Shown piece by piece: positions 41,726-50,305 of a stretch of 64,000 bases of DNA. The notes beneath the pieces were generated by a model. That model did not search any database. It worked only from the letters and a program-made list of their open reading frames with translations, and was not told the origin of the DNA. Origin of the DNA: Saccharopolyspora antimicrobica (GTDB lineage: Bacteria; Actinomycetota; Actinomycetes; Mycobacteriales; Pseudonocardiaceae); the NCBI RefSeq assembly GCF_003635025.1, contig NZ_RBXX01000001.1, forward strand, positions 62,001 through 126,000, given 5' to 3'. A program made the position numbers and the translations under genes. Positions within the stretch are counted from its first letter, which is position 1; every line of letters starts with the position of its first letter.

Positions 41726-43066
41726 ATGTCCCAACAGACCACAGCGGAGCGCCCGGCCAGCAGGCTCGACCGCATCGGTATTCCCAAGCCCCTGTTCTGG
41801 GGCTTCGTCGCCGTGCTGATCTTCATGATCGGCGACGGCGTGGAGACCACGTTCCTCTCGGACTACTTGCAGCAGCCCGAGGGCGGCGGCCTGCCCGGCT
41901 CGACCGCGGCGTTCGCCACGGTGACCATCTACGGCGTCGCGGCGATGATCGCTTCGTGGTTCTCCGGGACGCTGTCGGCGATCTGGGGCCCGCGCCGGGT
42001 GATGTGGCTCGGTGGCGCCTGGTGGATCGTGTTCGAGCTGCTGTTCCTGTTCGTGGCGCTGCCCTCGCACAACGCGACGCTGATCGTGGCCACCTACGGC
42101 ATCCGCGGCTTCGCCTACCCGCTGTTCGCCTTCGCGTTCCTGGTGTGGGTGCAGATCGCCAGCCCGGTCAAGATGCGCGGTTCGGTCGCCGGTTGGTTCT
42201 GGTTCGCCTTCACCGGTGGTCTGCCGACGCTGGGCGCGGCGCTGGCCGCGCTCGCGATGGGCGGTTTCGGCCTGAGCCAGCACGCCACGCTGGTGCTGTC
42301 GCTGGTCGTGGTCACCATCGGTGTGCTCATCGGCAGCTTCGCCGTCCGCGAGAAGCACGGCCTGATGCCGATCGCCGACGAGTCGGTCAAGAACCCGCGC
42401 AGCCTCAAGCGGCTGGCCGAGGGCGTGGACATCCTGTGGCGCGACCGCCGCACGCTGGCCGGTGGCCTGATCCGCATCGTCAACACCGCGCCGCAGTACG
42501 GCTTCTTCGCGATGTTCCCGTTCGTGCTGGGCCCGGCCACGCCGGGCGGCGGCTTCCTCACCGCCGCGCAGGTGGCCACCCTCGCCTCCATCAGCTACGG
42601 CGCCAACATCGCCGCGAACCTGTTCTTCGGCGTCTTCGCGGACCGCTTCGGCTGGCGCCGCACCATCACCTGGTTCGGTTGCGTGGGCTGCGCCATCGCG
42701 ACCCCGCTCTGGTACTTCACCGCGGTGTCTACCCAGAGCTTCGTGGTGACGGCCACCTTCGGCGTCATCTACGGCATCCTGCTGGCCGGCTTCGTCCCGC
42801 TGTCGGCGCTGATGCCGTCGATGGTCGCCCCCAAGGACAAGGGCGCTGCCCTGGCCATCCTGAACTTCGGTGCCGGTGGCGCCGCGTTCGTCGGCCCGGT
42901 CGTGGTCACCATCCTGTTCCCGCTGGTCGGCGGCGGCGGTGTGGCCATCGCGTTCAGCGTGCTCTACATCCTGGTCGCGTTCCTGAGCCTGAAGGTCAAG
43001 GACCCGGCCGACCCGGGTGAAGCCCGCAAGCTCGACACGGCGGCGACCGCGCGAGCGGCTGCCTGA
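41726..43066 (+). CDS. MFS polyol/sugar permease
   Basis: 446-aa major facilitator with 12 helices in two bundles separated by a cytoplasmic loop (about 200-235, REKHGLMPIADESVKNPRSLKRL). FADRFGWRRTITWFG is the second-half MFS loop motif. It resembles the RbtT/DalT-type permeases for ribitol, arabinitol and similar polyols. The ATG at 41726 has GGAG at 41716-41719. An operator identical in layout to the operon's lies upstream, so the permease supplies the operon's substrate. Confidence 0.85.
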   Translation: MSQQTTAERPASRLDRIGIPKPLFWGFVAVLIFMIGDGVETTFLSDYLQQPEGGGLPGSTAAFATVTIYGVAAMIASWFSGTLSAIWGPRRVMWLGGAWWIVFELLFLFVALPSHNATLIVATYGIRGFAYPLFAFAFLVWVQIASPVKMRGSVAGWFWFAFTGGLPTLGAALAALAMGGFGLSQHATLVLSLVVVTIGVLIGSFAVREKHGLMPIADESVKNPRSLKRLAEGVDILWRDRRTLAGGLIRIVNTAPQYGFFAMFPFVLGPATPGGGFLTAAQVATLASISYGANIAANLFFGVFADRFGWRRTITWFGCVGCAIATPLWYFTAVSTQSFVVTATFGVIYGILLAGFVPLSALMPSMVAPKDKGAALAILNFGAGGAAFVGPVVVTILFPLVGGGGVAIAFSVLYILVAFLSLKVKDPADPGEARKLDTAATARAAA

Positions 43067-43080
43067 GCGAAGTGATCGCG

Positions 43081-43112
43081 GAGCCCGCGTCCCCTCCCGG
43101 GGGCGCGGGCTC
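43081..43112. terminator. bidirectional terminator, permease / PIG-L gene
   Basis: GAGCCCGCG (43081-43089) pairs with CGCGGGCTC (43104-43112); inner CCCC/GGGG runs extend the stem. It overlaps the PIG-L stop codon. Confidence 0.6.
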
Positions 43113-44616
43113 ACGCGCATCCGGCCGTCGTCGCCCAGCACGACGACGAACCGGCCGTCCGGGGTGAGCGCCGGATCGCCGATGGCCTGCCCGGGCACGA
43201 CCGTCCGCTCAGCACCGAAGACCTCGATCCGGCCGGACGGTGCGCCGACGGCGGCGAGACGAGCTCCGCCCGGCCGGACGCGATCAGCTTCCAGTGCAGC
43301 AACCCGGCCCGCGCCGCGGCCAGCACGTGCACCTCCCCCGTTCCCGTCACGAGCACCGACACCTCGTCCTGGACGTCGGTGCCTCCGAGCTCGGTCCACC
43401 TCGGCGCATCGGCGAAGCGGATGCTGACTCCGCCGGCGGAGTTCTTCGCCGCGACCACGATCCGCCCGCCGGGCACCACGGCAGCTCCCGGTCGTCCCAC
43501 GTGCGTCAGCTGCTCCGCCACGCGCGGCGCACCGAGCGCGGTCCACGGTTTCCCGTTCGCCCGTACGAAGATCCCGCCGGTGTAGCGGTCCTGCGCGACG
43601 ATCGTGCGCGCATCCGCGAGAACCGCCGAGCGCGGCACGAATCCCGTTGTGGGCACCACGAATTCCTCGACTCCGGAGCCCGCGAACAGCCGGTCGCCGC
43701 GCACGAACACGTGCAGTTCCCGGCCCGCGCTGTCGGTCGCGGCCCAGTTCGCGCCGCGCGGCCAGCGCTGCCGCATGCTCCGCAGCCAGGTCCCGTACGG
43801 ATCACCGAGGCTCACCACGGGATCGTGCCGGGCGTAGCGCTCGAAGGTCGCCCGCTTGTCGGCCACGACCTCCAGCGGCAGGTTCGGCGGCGCATCGGCG
43901 ATGTCGTAGTCGCGGTAGTGCACGAGGTGCGCCGGGATCGCGGCACGGCGCACCGCGATCTCGGCGAACCGCGCGGTCATCACGTGGTCCGGGTGGTTGT
44001 GGTGGGCTCCCCACTGCGGCTGGTTGCGGTGATCCGGCTCGGGGTCGTGAGTGCGGACGATGACGGGTGCGAAGTGCCGGTGGAGGCCGGTCAGCAGCCC
44101 GATCAACGACATCCGGTCGTGCTCGGCGACCGCGACCGCGGAGCCGTCCGGGCGCAGCGTGGTGACTCGCGCGACCGGATCCCGCCAGAGCCGGGTGAGC
44201 GCGTGCTTCCCGCCGGTGGCGCGCGGATCGTTGTCGTCGGGCAGGTTCAGGAAGACCAGCCGGACTCCCGGCCGGGCGCGCAACTCCTGGACCTCGACCT
44301 CCCGGCCTCCGACCCGCAGCGCCCCGCGCCGCCAGTCGTCGGCGGCCCCGGCCATCGCCGCGAACGCGGCTCGGGCCCCGGCCTGCCGCTTCGCGGCGTA
44401 CTGCGCGGCCGGAAGCACATCGCTCTCCCCCGCGGTCAGGAACACCGTGGTCACTTCCGCCCCGGAACGCACCGACATCGCCAGATCCGGGTTCATGAAC
44501 AGGATGTCGTCGTCCGGATGCGCCACGACCTGCAGGTGCGACCGCTGAGTTCCCGCAGCGACGGGAGCGGCGAGCACCACGAGCAGCGTGGCGATGATCA
44601 AGGCAACCGTTCTCAT
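43111..44616 (-). CDS. secreted PIG-L family deacetylase (C-terminal frame disturbed)
   Basis: 501-aa protein with a signal peptide (1-21). The PIG-L/LmbE domain has zinc motif AHPDDD at 32-37 and a downstream HNHPDHVM with the third ligand. The C-terminal half is a propeller-like repeat region. It probably removes N-acetyl from a sugar on a surface glycan. The ATG at 44616 has GGAGGT and overlaps the upstream stop. Oddity: from about 43255 to 43130 a neighbouring frame gives the expected propeller sequence (GDPALTPDGRFVVVLGDDGR), while this frame reads Ser/Arg-rich noise. Confidence 0.8.
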   Translation of the reverse strand: MRTVALIIATLLVVLAAPVAAGTQRSHLQVVAHPDDDILFMNPDLAMSVRSGAEVTTVFLTAGESDVLPAAQYAAKRQAGARAAFAAMAGAADDWRRGALRVGGREVEVQELRARPGVRLVFLNLPDDNDPRATGGKHALTRLWRDPVARVTTLRPDGSAVAVAEHDRMSLIGLLTGLHRHFAPVIVRTHDPEPDHRNQPQWGAHHNHPDHVMTARFAEIAVRRAAIPAHLVHYRDYDIADAPPNLPLEVVADKRATFERYARHDPVVSLGDPYGTWLRSMRQRWPRGANWAATDSAGRELHVFVRGDRLFAGSGVEEFVVPTTGFVPRSAVLADARTIVAQDRYTGGIFVRANGKPWTALGAPRVAEQLTHVGRPGAAVVPGGRIVVAAKNSAGGVSIRFADAPRWTELGGTDVQDEVSVLVTGTGEVHVLAAARAGLLHWKLIASGRAELVSPPSAHRPAGSRSSVLSGRSCPGRPSAIRRSPRTAGSSSCWATTAGCA

Positions 44617-47048
44617 CCCGACCTCCGCTGTGCCACCGGAAACGTGGAGAGGACCACGGCCAGCGCTGCTCCGGCGCAGACCAGCACGACGTGCCACGCG
44701 AAGCCCGGCGGACTCCAGGAGAGCGCGAGCACGCCGTCCGAGGAGGCCGGGACTCGCACCCGCAGCAACCCGGCCTCGGTCGCCCCGACCGGAACCGGGC
44801 GGTCGTCCACCTCTGCGCGATAGCCGGGCCAGGCCAGCCGGGCGAACACGAGCTCACCGGAACCGTCGAAGCGAACGGTCTCCCGTGCCTGCCCGTGCTG
44901 AACGTCCTCGAGGACCCGCACACCGCGTGCCGCGCTCAACCGCCCTTCCGGCCAGGCGATGGGCGTTTCCCGGCTGAGCACGACGACTTCCCGGTCACGC
45001 CGTGCGATCCGCCAGCCGTCGGGAGCCGTCGTCACCTCGCGCAGCCTGCGCTGCACCACGACGTGCTCGACGCGGAGCTGATCGGCCAGCGGCCAAAGCC
45101 GGTCGTAGGCGCGCGGGCAGGTGGCACCGAAGTAGTTCAGGCAGAGCGCGGCGTGCAGGGCCGCGTGCCCGATCCCCGTGTAGGACACCAGGTTCGCCAT
45201 CCCGGCAGCAGCCGGCATGTTGCCGAACAGCAGCTGCGACCACGCCTGGCCCGAGACGATCTGCCCGGGCGGGATCCGGTCGCGGTCGGCGATCTGCACG
45301 ACGGTTCCGCTGCCGAGCGCGGCGAACCGCGTCCGCAACTCCCGCACGTCCGTCGGGAAGTGGTAGGCCGCGACGTCCCGGTTGACCGGGAACCACACCA
45401 CCTGCAAGGCCAGCACGCACGCCGTGCCCAGGTGCAGCACCGCGACGAGCAGCCGGGCGCGCAGCGCCAGCAGGAGCAGAACAGCGACCACGGCCAGCGA
45501 AACCAGGTGCTTAGGCGCCTGCGCAGGCCAAGCGGCGACGGCCAGGTACCCGCCGACCAGCATCGACGCGGCGGAGCAGAACAGCCGCACCTTGAACCGG
45601 TCGGTGCGCAGGCCGCCGGACAGCGCGACGGCGAGCAGGACGGCGATCGCCAAGTGCAGCACCACGACGTTGCGCAGCGGCCAGCGGAACAGCCACAGGT
45701 TCGACGGTCCCAGGCACAGCAGCAGGTAGCAGCCCGCCAGCACCACCGCGCAGGCGCAGCCGCGCCACCTGACGGCGCGCCAGTCGAGCCAGGCCAGCAG
45801 CGGAACCGCGAACCAGGCGAAGTAGGTCGCGGGCACCGACATCCGGAACGCGCCGAACGTGGTGATCTGCGGGAGGAACGAGGGCAGGCTCGCGTTGAGG
45901 AGATCACCGACGCCCGGCACCAGCTGCCCGGTGTTGAAGAACGCGTACCCGGACCGCCATCCGACTTCCGATGCCGCCAGCACCGGGCCGTAGACCAGCG
46001 GCAGCGCGACGGCGACCGCGACACCGAGCAGCACCAACCGCAGCCGGTCCCGGCCGCGCTCGACCAGCAGCCCGGCGAACACCAGGCACAACGCCAGCAC
46101 GCTGTAGGGATCACCAGCCGAGATGCAGAGGAAGCACAGGATCCACGCCACGAACGCCGGAACCCGGTCGCGCTGGCGCAGCGCCCACCACGCCCACGGC
46201 AACCACGCGAATCCCATGAGCGCACCCGCCCACGAGCCTGCCTGGAAGTACAGCACGAACCCGGACACCGGAAGCGCCGCGCCGAGCACCGAGGCGATGC
46301 CGCGCGCCGCGCCGTAGCTGCGGCACAGCAGGAACGTGCCGACGCCGAGGACGACGAGGAACTGCGTCTTCACCACCGCAGCGGCGACCGCGAGATCACC
46401 GATCCACACCACCAGCAGGAAGTCCAGCAGGTGCACCGGGTTCCAGATCCCGAACAGCGCCTCACCGGCCAGGTTCCCGCCCATCCACGAATCCAGGTCC
46501 AGCCCCAGCGGCCAGTCACCGGCCAGCAACCGCTCGCCCAACCGGTGCCACATCGGCAGGAACTGCGCCGCGCTGTCGTCCCAGAAGTAGAACGACGGGT
46601 TCGCCAGCAGCGGGATCTGGCTCAGCACCGCGACCACCGCACCGACACCGGCCGCGGCAGCCCAGTCGCCGAAACCCGTTCCGCGCCGCGCGGTCAGCAC
46701 CGCCCGACTCGCGAAGAACGTCGCGGGCAGCACGGCGGCGCCTCCGACCAACGGCGCCAGCACCGGGTCGACACCGGCCACGACCGCGACGGCCACCGCC
46801 ACTGCGCTCAAGCCGACCAGCGCCAGGTTCACCAGCGGGAACAGCAGGAGCGTGCGGCGCCGCACCGGGACGCCGAAGGTGAACCGGCAGTTGAGCAGGT
46901 AGGAGCACAGCGTGGCCACCGCGGTCGCGACCACGTGCGCCAGCAGGTACGGCAACAGCGCGAGCAGAGCGAAGTAGACCGCGCAGTGCACGGTCGTGTT
47001 CGCCCCGCCGACCAGGGCGAACCGCCCCAGCTGCGCCCCGCGCCGCAT
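44613..47048 (-). CDS. GtrA-like domain fused to large GT-C/YfhO-type membrane protein
   Basis: 811-aa integral membrane protein. Residues 1 to about 125 are a GtrA-like four-helix domain (LGRFALVGGANTTVHCAVYF, SYLLNCRFTF), which flips or anchors lipid-linked sugars. The rest has about a dozen helices with an early acidic loop FYFWDDSAAQFLPMWH and a soluble C-terminal region of about 200 residues, as in YfhO and related GT-C glycosyltransferases. Start ATG 47048 overlaps the GT2 stop as TGATG, and its own stop overlaps the PIG-L start. Likely transfers sugar from polyprenyl phosphate on the outer face. Confidence 0.8.
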   Translation of the reverse strand: MRRGAQLGRFALVGGANTTVHCAVYFALLALLPYLLAHVVATAVATLCSYLLNCRFTFGVPVRRRTLLLFPLVNLALVGLSAVAVAVAVVAGVDPVLAPLVGGAAVLPATFFASRAVLTARRGTGFGDWAAAAGVGAVVAVLSQIPLLANPSFYFWDDSAAQFLPMWHRLGERLLAGDWPLGLDLDSWMGGNLAGEALFGIWNPVHLLDFLLVVWIGDLAVAAAVVKTQFLVVLGVGTFLLCRSYGAARGIASVLGAALPVSGFVLYFQAGSWAGALMGFAWLPWAWWALRQRDRVPAFVAWILCFLCISAGDPYSVLALCLVFAGLLVERGRDRLRLVLLGVAVAVALPLVYGPVLAASEVGWRSGYAFFNTGQLVPGVGDLLNASLPSFLPQITTFGAFRMSVPATYFAWFAVPLLAWLDWRAVRWRGCACAVVLAGCYLLLCLGPSNLWLFRWPLRNVVVLHLAIAVLLAVALSGGLRTDRFKVRLFCSAASMLVGGYLAVAAWPAQAPKHLVSLAVVAVLLLLALRARLLVAVLHLGTACVLALQVVWFPVNRDVAAYHFPTDVRELRTRFAALGSGTVVQIADRDRIPPGQIVSGQAWSQLLFGNMPAAAGMANLVSYTGIGHAALHAALCLNYFGATCPRAYDRLWPLADQLRVEHVVVQRRLREVTTAPDGWRIARRDREVVVLSRETPIAWPEGRLSAARGVRVLEDVQHGQARETVRFDGSGELVFARLAWPGYRAEVDDRPVPVGATEAGLLRVRVPASSDGVLALSWSPPGFAWHVVLVCAGAALAVVLSTFPVAQRRSG

Positions 47049-48010
47049 CACGGCACCCGTTCGACGGGCCGCGGCCGGTACCCCGCGACGTCCGGGCTCA
47101 GTTCCTTGACCAGGTAGTGCGGCCGGCGCTTGGCCTCGAAGTAGCTCCGCCCGGAGTACTCCCCGAGCACTCCGAGGAAGCACAGCTGCAGCCCGCCCAC
47201 CCCGACGAGCAGCGCCCCGCACACCGACATCCGCGAACCGTCCACAATGGCCTTCGCCGTCGCGCGGGCGATCCACGCACCCGCCGCGCACGCCAGCAAC
47301 GCGCCCAGGTACAGCGAGACGCGCAGCGGTTTCGCGTTGAACGAGGTCAGCCCGTCGAGACCGTGATCGACCAGCGCACCGAAGGTCCACTTCGAACGGC
47401 CGAACCGCCGCGGCGCGTCGCGGAAGGAGACGTAAGCGGTGTCGAAACCGATCCAGGCGAACAAACCCTTGGAGAAGCGGTGGTGCTCCGGCAACGACAG
47501 CACCGCCTCCACCGCGCGCCGCGACAGCACCCGGAAATCGCCCGCACCGTCGGGAATCCGGACACCGGTGAACCGGCGAGCCGCCCGGTAGTACGCCCTG
47601 GCGGGCAACGACCGCCAGCGCCGCTCGCCGCTCCTGGTGCGGCACGCGACGACCTGGTCGTAGCCGGAGTCCAGCAGCGGCAGCATCCGGCGCAGCAGCT
47701 CCGGCGGGTGCTGCAGGTCGGCGTCCAGCAGCGCGACGCGATCGCCCAGCGCGTGCCGCAATCCGCACAACATCGCCGGTTCCTTCCCGAAGTTGCGGCT
47801 CAGCGACACGTAGCGGAAGCGCGGGTTCGCCGCCGCCAGCCGGCGGGCCTCGCGCAGCGTCCGGTCGGTGCTGCCGTCGTCGACCAGGATCACCTCGTAA
47901 TCCCGGACGCGTTCGGACAGCGCCGCGACCAGCGCGTCGTGGAACCGTTGCAGGCCGTGCTCCTCGTTGAAGCACGGCACCACCAGCGACAGGTACATGG
48001 CAGGTCTCAT
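47048..48010 (-). CDS. GtrB/DPM-like family 2 glycosyltransferase
   Basis: 320-aa GT2 enzyme. GT-A fold with LSLVVPCFNEE, the DxD-like LLDADLQHPPE, and QVVACRTRSGER, followed by two C-terminal helices (about 230-295) as in GtrB and Pseudomonas/Shigella bactoprenol glucosyltransferases. It makes polyprenyl-phosphate sugar for the GtrA-GT-C protein. Starts at 48010 (ATG) and 47998 (ATG) are both possible; neither has a strong ribosome site. It is the first gene of a three-gene surface-glycan operon. Confidence 0.87.
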   Translation of the reverse strand: MRPAMYLSLVVPCFNEEHGLQRFHDALVAALSERVRDYEVILVDDGSTDRTLREARRLAAANPRFRYVSLSRNFGKEPAMLCGLRHALGDRVALLDADLQHPPELLRRMLPLLDSGYDQVVACRTRSGERRWRSLPARAYYRAARRFTGVRIPDGAGDFRVLSRRAVEAVLSLPEHHRFSKGLFAWIGFDTAYVSFRDAPRRFGRSKWTFGALVDHGLDGLTSFNAKPLRVSLYLGALLACAAGAWIARATAKAIVDGSRMSVCGALLVGVGGLQLCFLGVLGEYSGRSYFEAKRRPHYLVKELSPDVAGYRPRPVERVP

Positions 48011-48174
48011 CCGTCTCGGCGGCCCCGAAGCCGCTGCGGTCCTTGAAGATTCGGCTCGAAGGTAGGTTCGACACCGGCCCGCACCCCCGCCCGACACACC
48101 GGCGGATAATCCGTCCGCGTGGCAGATCGGAACCTGCTCGCACCGCGGCGCACCGCCAATGGCAGGCTGGATCC

Positions 48175-50253
48175 ATGTCGTCCGCGTCATTCCCCCGCCG
48201 CAGCGCGCGAACTCAGGGCTTCACCCTGGGCGCGCCCCGGAACTTCACCGCCACCGGCAACGGTGCGACGGTGCTCTTCCTGCGTTCGGCCTCCGGCACC
48301 GATCCCCGCAACTCCCTGTGGGCGCTGGACACCGCGACCGGCCGGGAGCGCGTGCTGGCCGATCCGGCGGCGCTGCAGGACAGCGACGAAGTGAGCCCGG
48401 AGGAGCAGGCTCGCCGCGAGCGCGTGCGGGAACGCGCGGGCGGCATCACCGGTTACGCCGCGGACCGCGCGGGGGACTCGGTCGTCTTCATGCTGTCCGG
48501 GCGGCTGTTCCACACCGCGGTCGCCACCGGGGAGACCCGCGAGCTCCCGGTCCGCCGGCCCGTCGCCGACCCGCGGCTGGACCCGGACGGGCGCCGGGTG
48601 TCCTACGTGTCCGGTGGTGCACTGCGCGTCATCGAAGTGGACGGTTCCGGTGACCGGGCGCTGGCCGAACCCGACGGCGCGAACATCACCTGGGGCGCGG
48701 CGGAATTCATCGCCGCCGAGGAGATGGGCCGCTTCCGGGGCTACTGGTGGGCGCCGGACGGCTCGCGGCTGCTGGCCGCCCGCGTGGACGAAACCCCGGT
48801 GCAGAACTGGTACCTCGGCGACCCGAACGACCCGGCGCGCGAACCGACCCCGATGCGCTACCCGGCCGCCGGGACGGCGAACGCCGAGGTGAGCCTCGCG
48901 CTGGTCGGCCTCGACGGCGAGCGCGTCGCGGTCGACTGGGAACGGCAGGCGTTCCCGTACCTGGTCACCGCGCACTGGTCCGGGCACGGCCGGCCGCTGA
49001 TCGCGGTGCAGACCCGCGACCAGCGCACCCAGCTGGTCCTCGCGGTCGACCCGGCCACCGGGCGCACCACCGAGGTGCACCGCGACACCGACCCGCACTG
49101 GGTGGAGATCAAGCCGGGCTGGCCCGCCTGGACGCCGGACGGCCGCCTGGTCCGCATCAGCGCCGAGGACGGCGCGTACCGGCTCGTCGTCGGTGACCGG
49201 CCGTGGACGTCGGCACCGCTGCAGGTCCGCGGCATCCTCGACATCGGCGAGGACGACGTGCTGATCTCGGGCTCCGAGCAGGACCCGACGCAGGTGCACC
49301 TCTACCGCGTCACCGAATCCGGCGTCGAGCCCCTGACCACAGCTCCCGGCGTGCACAGCGGAACGCGTTCCGGCGAGGTGCTGGTGACCTCCAGCTCCAC
49401 CCTCGACGAGCCGGGCACCCGCGTGCGAGTGCGGCTGGGCGGTCGCGAGATCGCCGAGATCGCCAGCCGCGCCGAAGACCCCGGCATGAACCTCAACGTC
49501 GAACTGCTGCGCCTCGGCGAGCGCGAGCTGTGCAGCGCCCTGCTGCTGCCGAACGGCTACCAGCCGTCGGACGGTCCGCTGCCGGTGCTGCTGGACCCCT
49601 ACGGCGGTCCGCACTCGCAGCGGGTGCTGTCCCGCCAGCAGGGCTTCCTGACCTCGCAGTGGTTCGCCGACCAGGGCTTCGCGGTGCTGGTCACCGACGG
49701 CCGCGGCATGGCGGGCCGCGGCCCGGACTGGGACCGAGCCATCGCCGGTGACCTGGCCGAACCGCCGCTGCAGGACCAGGTCGACGCGCTGCACGCGGCG
49801 GCCGCGCAGCACCCGGAGCTGGACCTCGACCGCGTCGCGATCCGCGGCTGGTCGTTCGGCGGCTACCTGGCCGCGCTGGCGGTGCTGCGGCGACCGGACG
49901 TCTTCCACGCCGCGGTGGTCGGTGCCGGAGTGGTGGACTGGCGCCTGTACGACACCCACTACACCGAGCGCTACCTCGGCGACCCGAACGAGGCGCCGGA
50001 GGTCTACGAGGCGAACTCGCTGCTGGCCGACGCCCCGAAGCTGGACCGCCCGATGCTGATCGTGCACGGAACGGTGGACGACAACGTCGTGCTGGCCCAC
50101 GCCCTGCGCCTGTCGGCGGCGCTGACCGCGGCGGCCCGCCCGCACACGGTCCTCCCGCTGCCGGGCGTCAGCCACATGCCCACCGACGAGACGACCAGCG
50201 AGAACCTCCTGCTCCTCCAGGTCGACTTCCTGCGCAAGTCCCTGGCGGGCTGA
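48175..50253 (+). CDS. S9-family prolyl oligopeptidase / dipeptidyl peptidase IV-like
   Basis: 692-aa serine peptidase. The N-terminal beta-propeller with DPPIV-type EFIAAEEMGRFRGYWWAPDGSRLL (the Glu-Glu motif that binds the substrate N terminus) is followed by an alpha/beta hydrolase domain. The nucleophile lies in GWSFGGY, Asp in HGTVDDNV and His in GVSHMP. No signal peptide, so cytosolic. ATG at 48175 is preferred because homology to the propeller begins after it. Predicted to release X-Pro or X-Ala dipeptides. Confidence 0.88.
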   Translation: MSSASFPRRSARTQGFTLGAPRNFTATGNGATVLFLRSASGTDPRNSLWALDTATGRERVLADPAALQDSDEVSPEEQARRERVRERAGGITGYAADRAGDSVVFMLSGRLFHTAVATGETRELPVRRPVADPRLDPDGRRVSYVSGGALRVIEVDGSGDRALAEPDGANITWGAAEFIAAEEMGRFRGYWWAPDGSRLLAARVDETPVQNWYLGDPNDPAREPTPMRYPAAGTANAEVSLALVGLDGERVAVDWERQAFPYLVTAHWSGHGRPLIAVQTRDQRTQLVLAVDPATGRTTEVHRDTDPHWVEIKPGWPAWTPDGRLVRISAEDGAYRLVVGDRPWTSAPLQVRGILDIGEDDVLISGSEQDPTQVHLYRVTESGVEPLTTAPGVHSGTRSGEVLVTSSSTLDEPGTRVRVRLGGREIAEIASRAEDPGMNLNVELLRLGERELCSALLLPNGYQPSDGPLPVLLDPYGGPHSQRVLSRQQGFLTSQWFADQGFAVLVTDGRGMAGRGPDWDRAIAGDLAEPPLQDQVDALHAAAAQHPELDLDRVAIRGWSFGGYLAALAVLRRPDVFHAAVVGAGVVDWRLYDTHYTERYLGDPNEAPEVYEANSLLADAPKLDRPMLIVHGTVDDNVVLAHALRLSAALTAAARPHTVLPLPGVSHMPTDETTSENLLLLQVDFLRKSLAG

Positions 50254-50262
50254 GCGGATCCT

Positions 50263-50299
50263 CGGTCGTGAGCGCGCAGCCGCTGCGCGCTCACGACCG
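50263..50299. terminator. bidirectional terminator
   Basis: Exact 17-bp arms CGGTCGTGAGCGCGCAG (50263-50279) and 50283-50299 with a 3-nt loop, between convergent S9 peptidase and aldo/keto reductase genes. Confidence 0.8.
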
Positions 50300-50305
50300 G
50301 TGGGA

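Noticed and set aside
41459..43546. 695-aa minus-strand frame across the permease
   Set aside because: Most of it is antisense shadow of the MFS gene. Only the part near 43130-43250 is coding-like, and that belongs to the PIG-L protein in a shifted frame.
44613..48176. single 1187-aa protein joining the GT2 and GtrA-GT-C genes
   Set aside because: The upstream 370 codons are an off-frame reading of the GT2 gene; a proper ATG with TGATG overlap lies at 47048.
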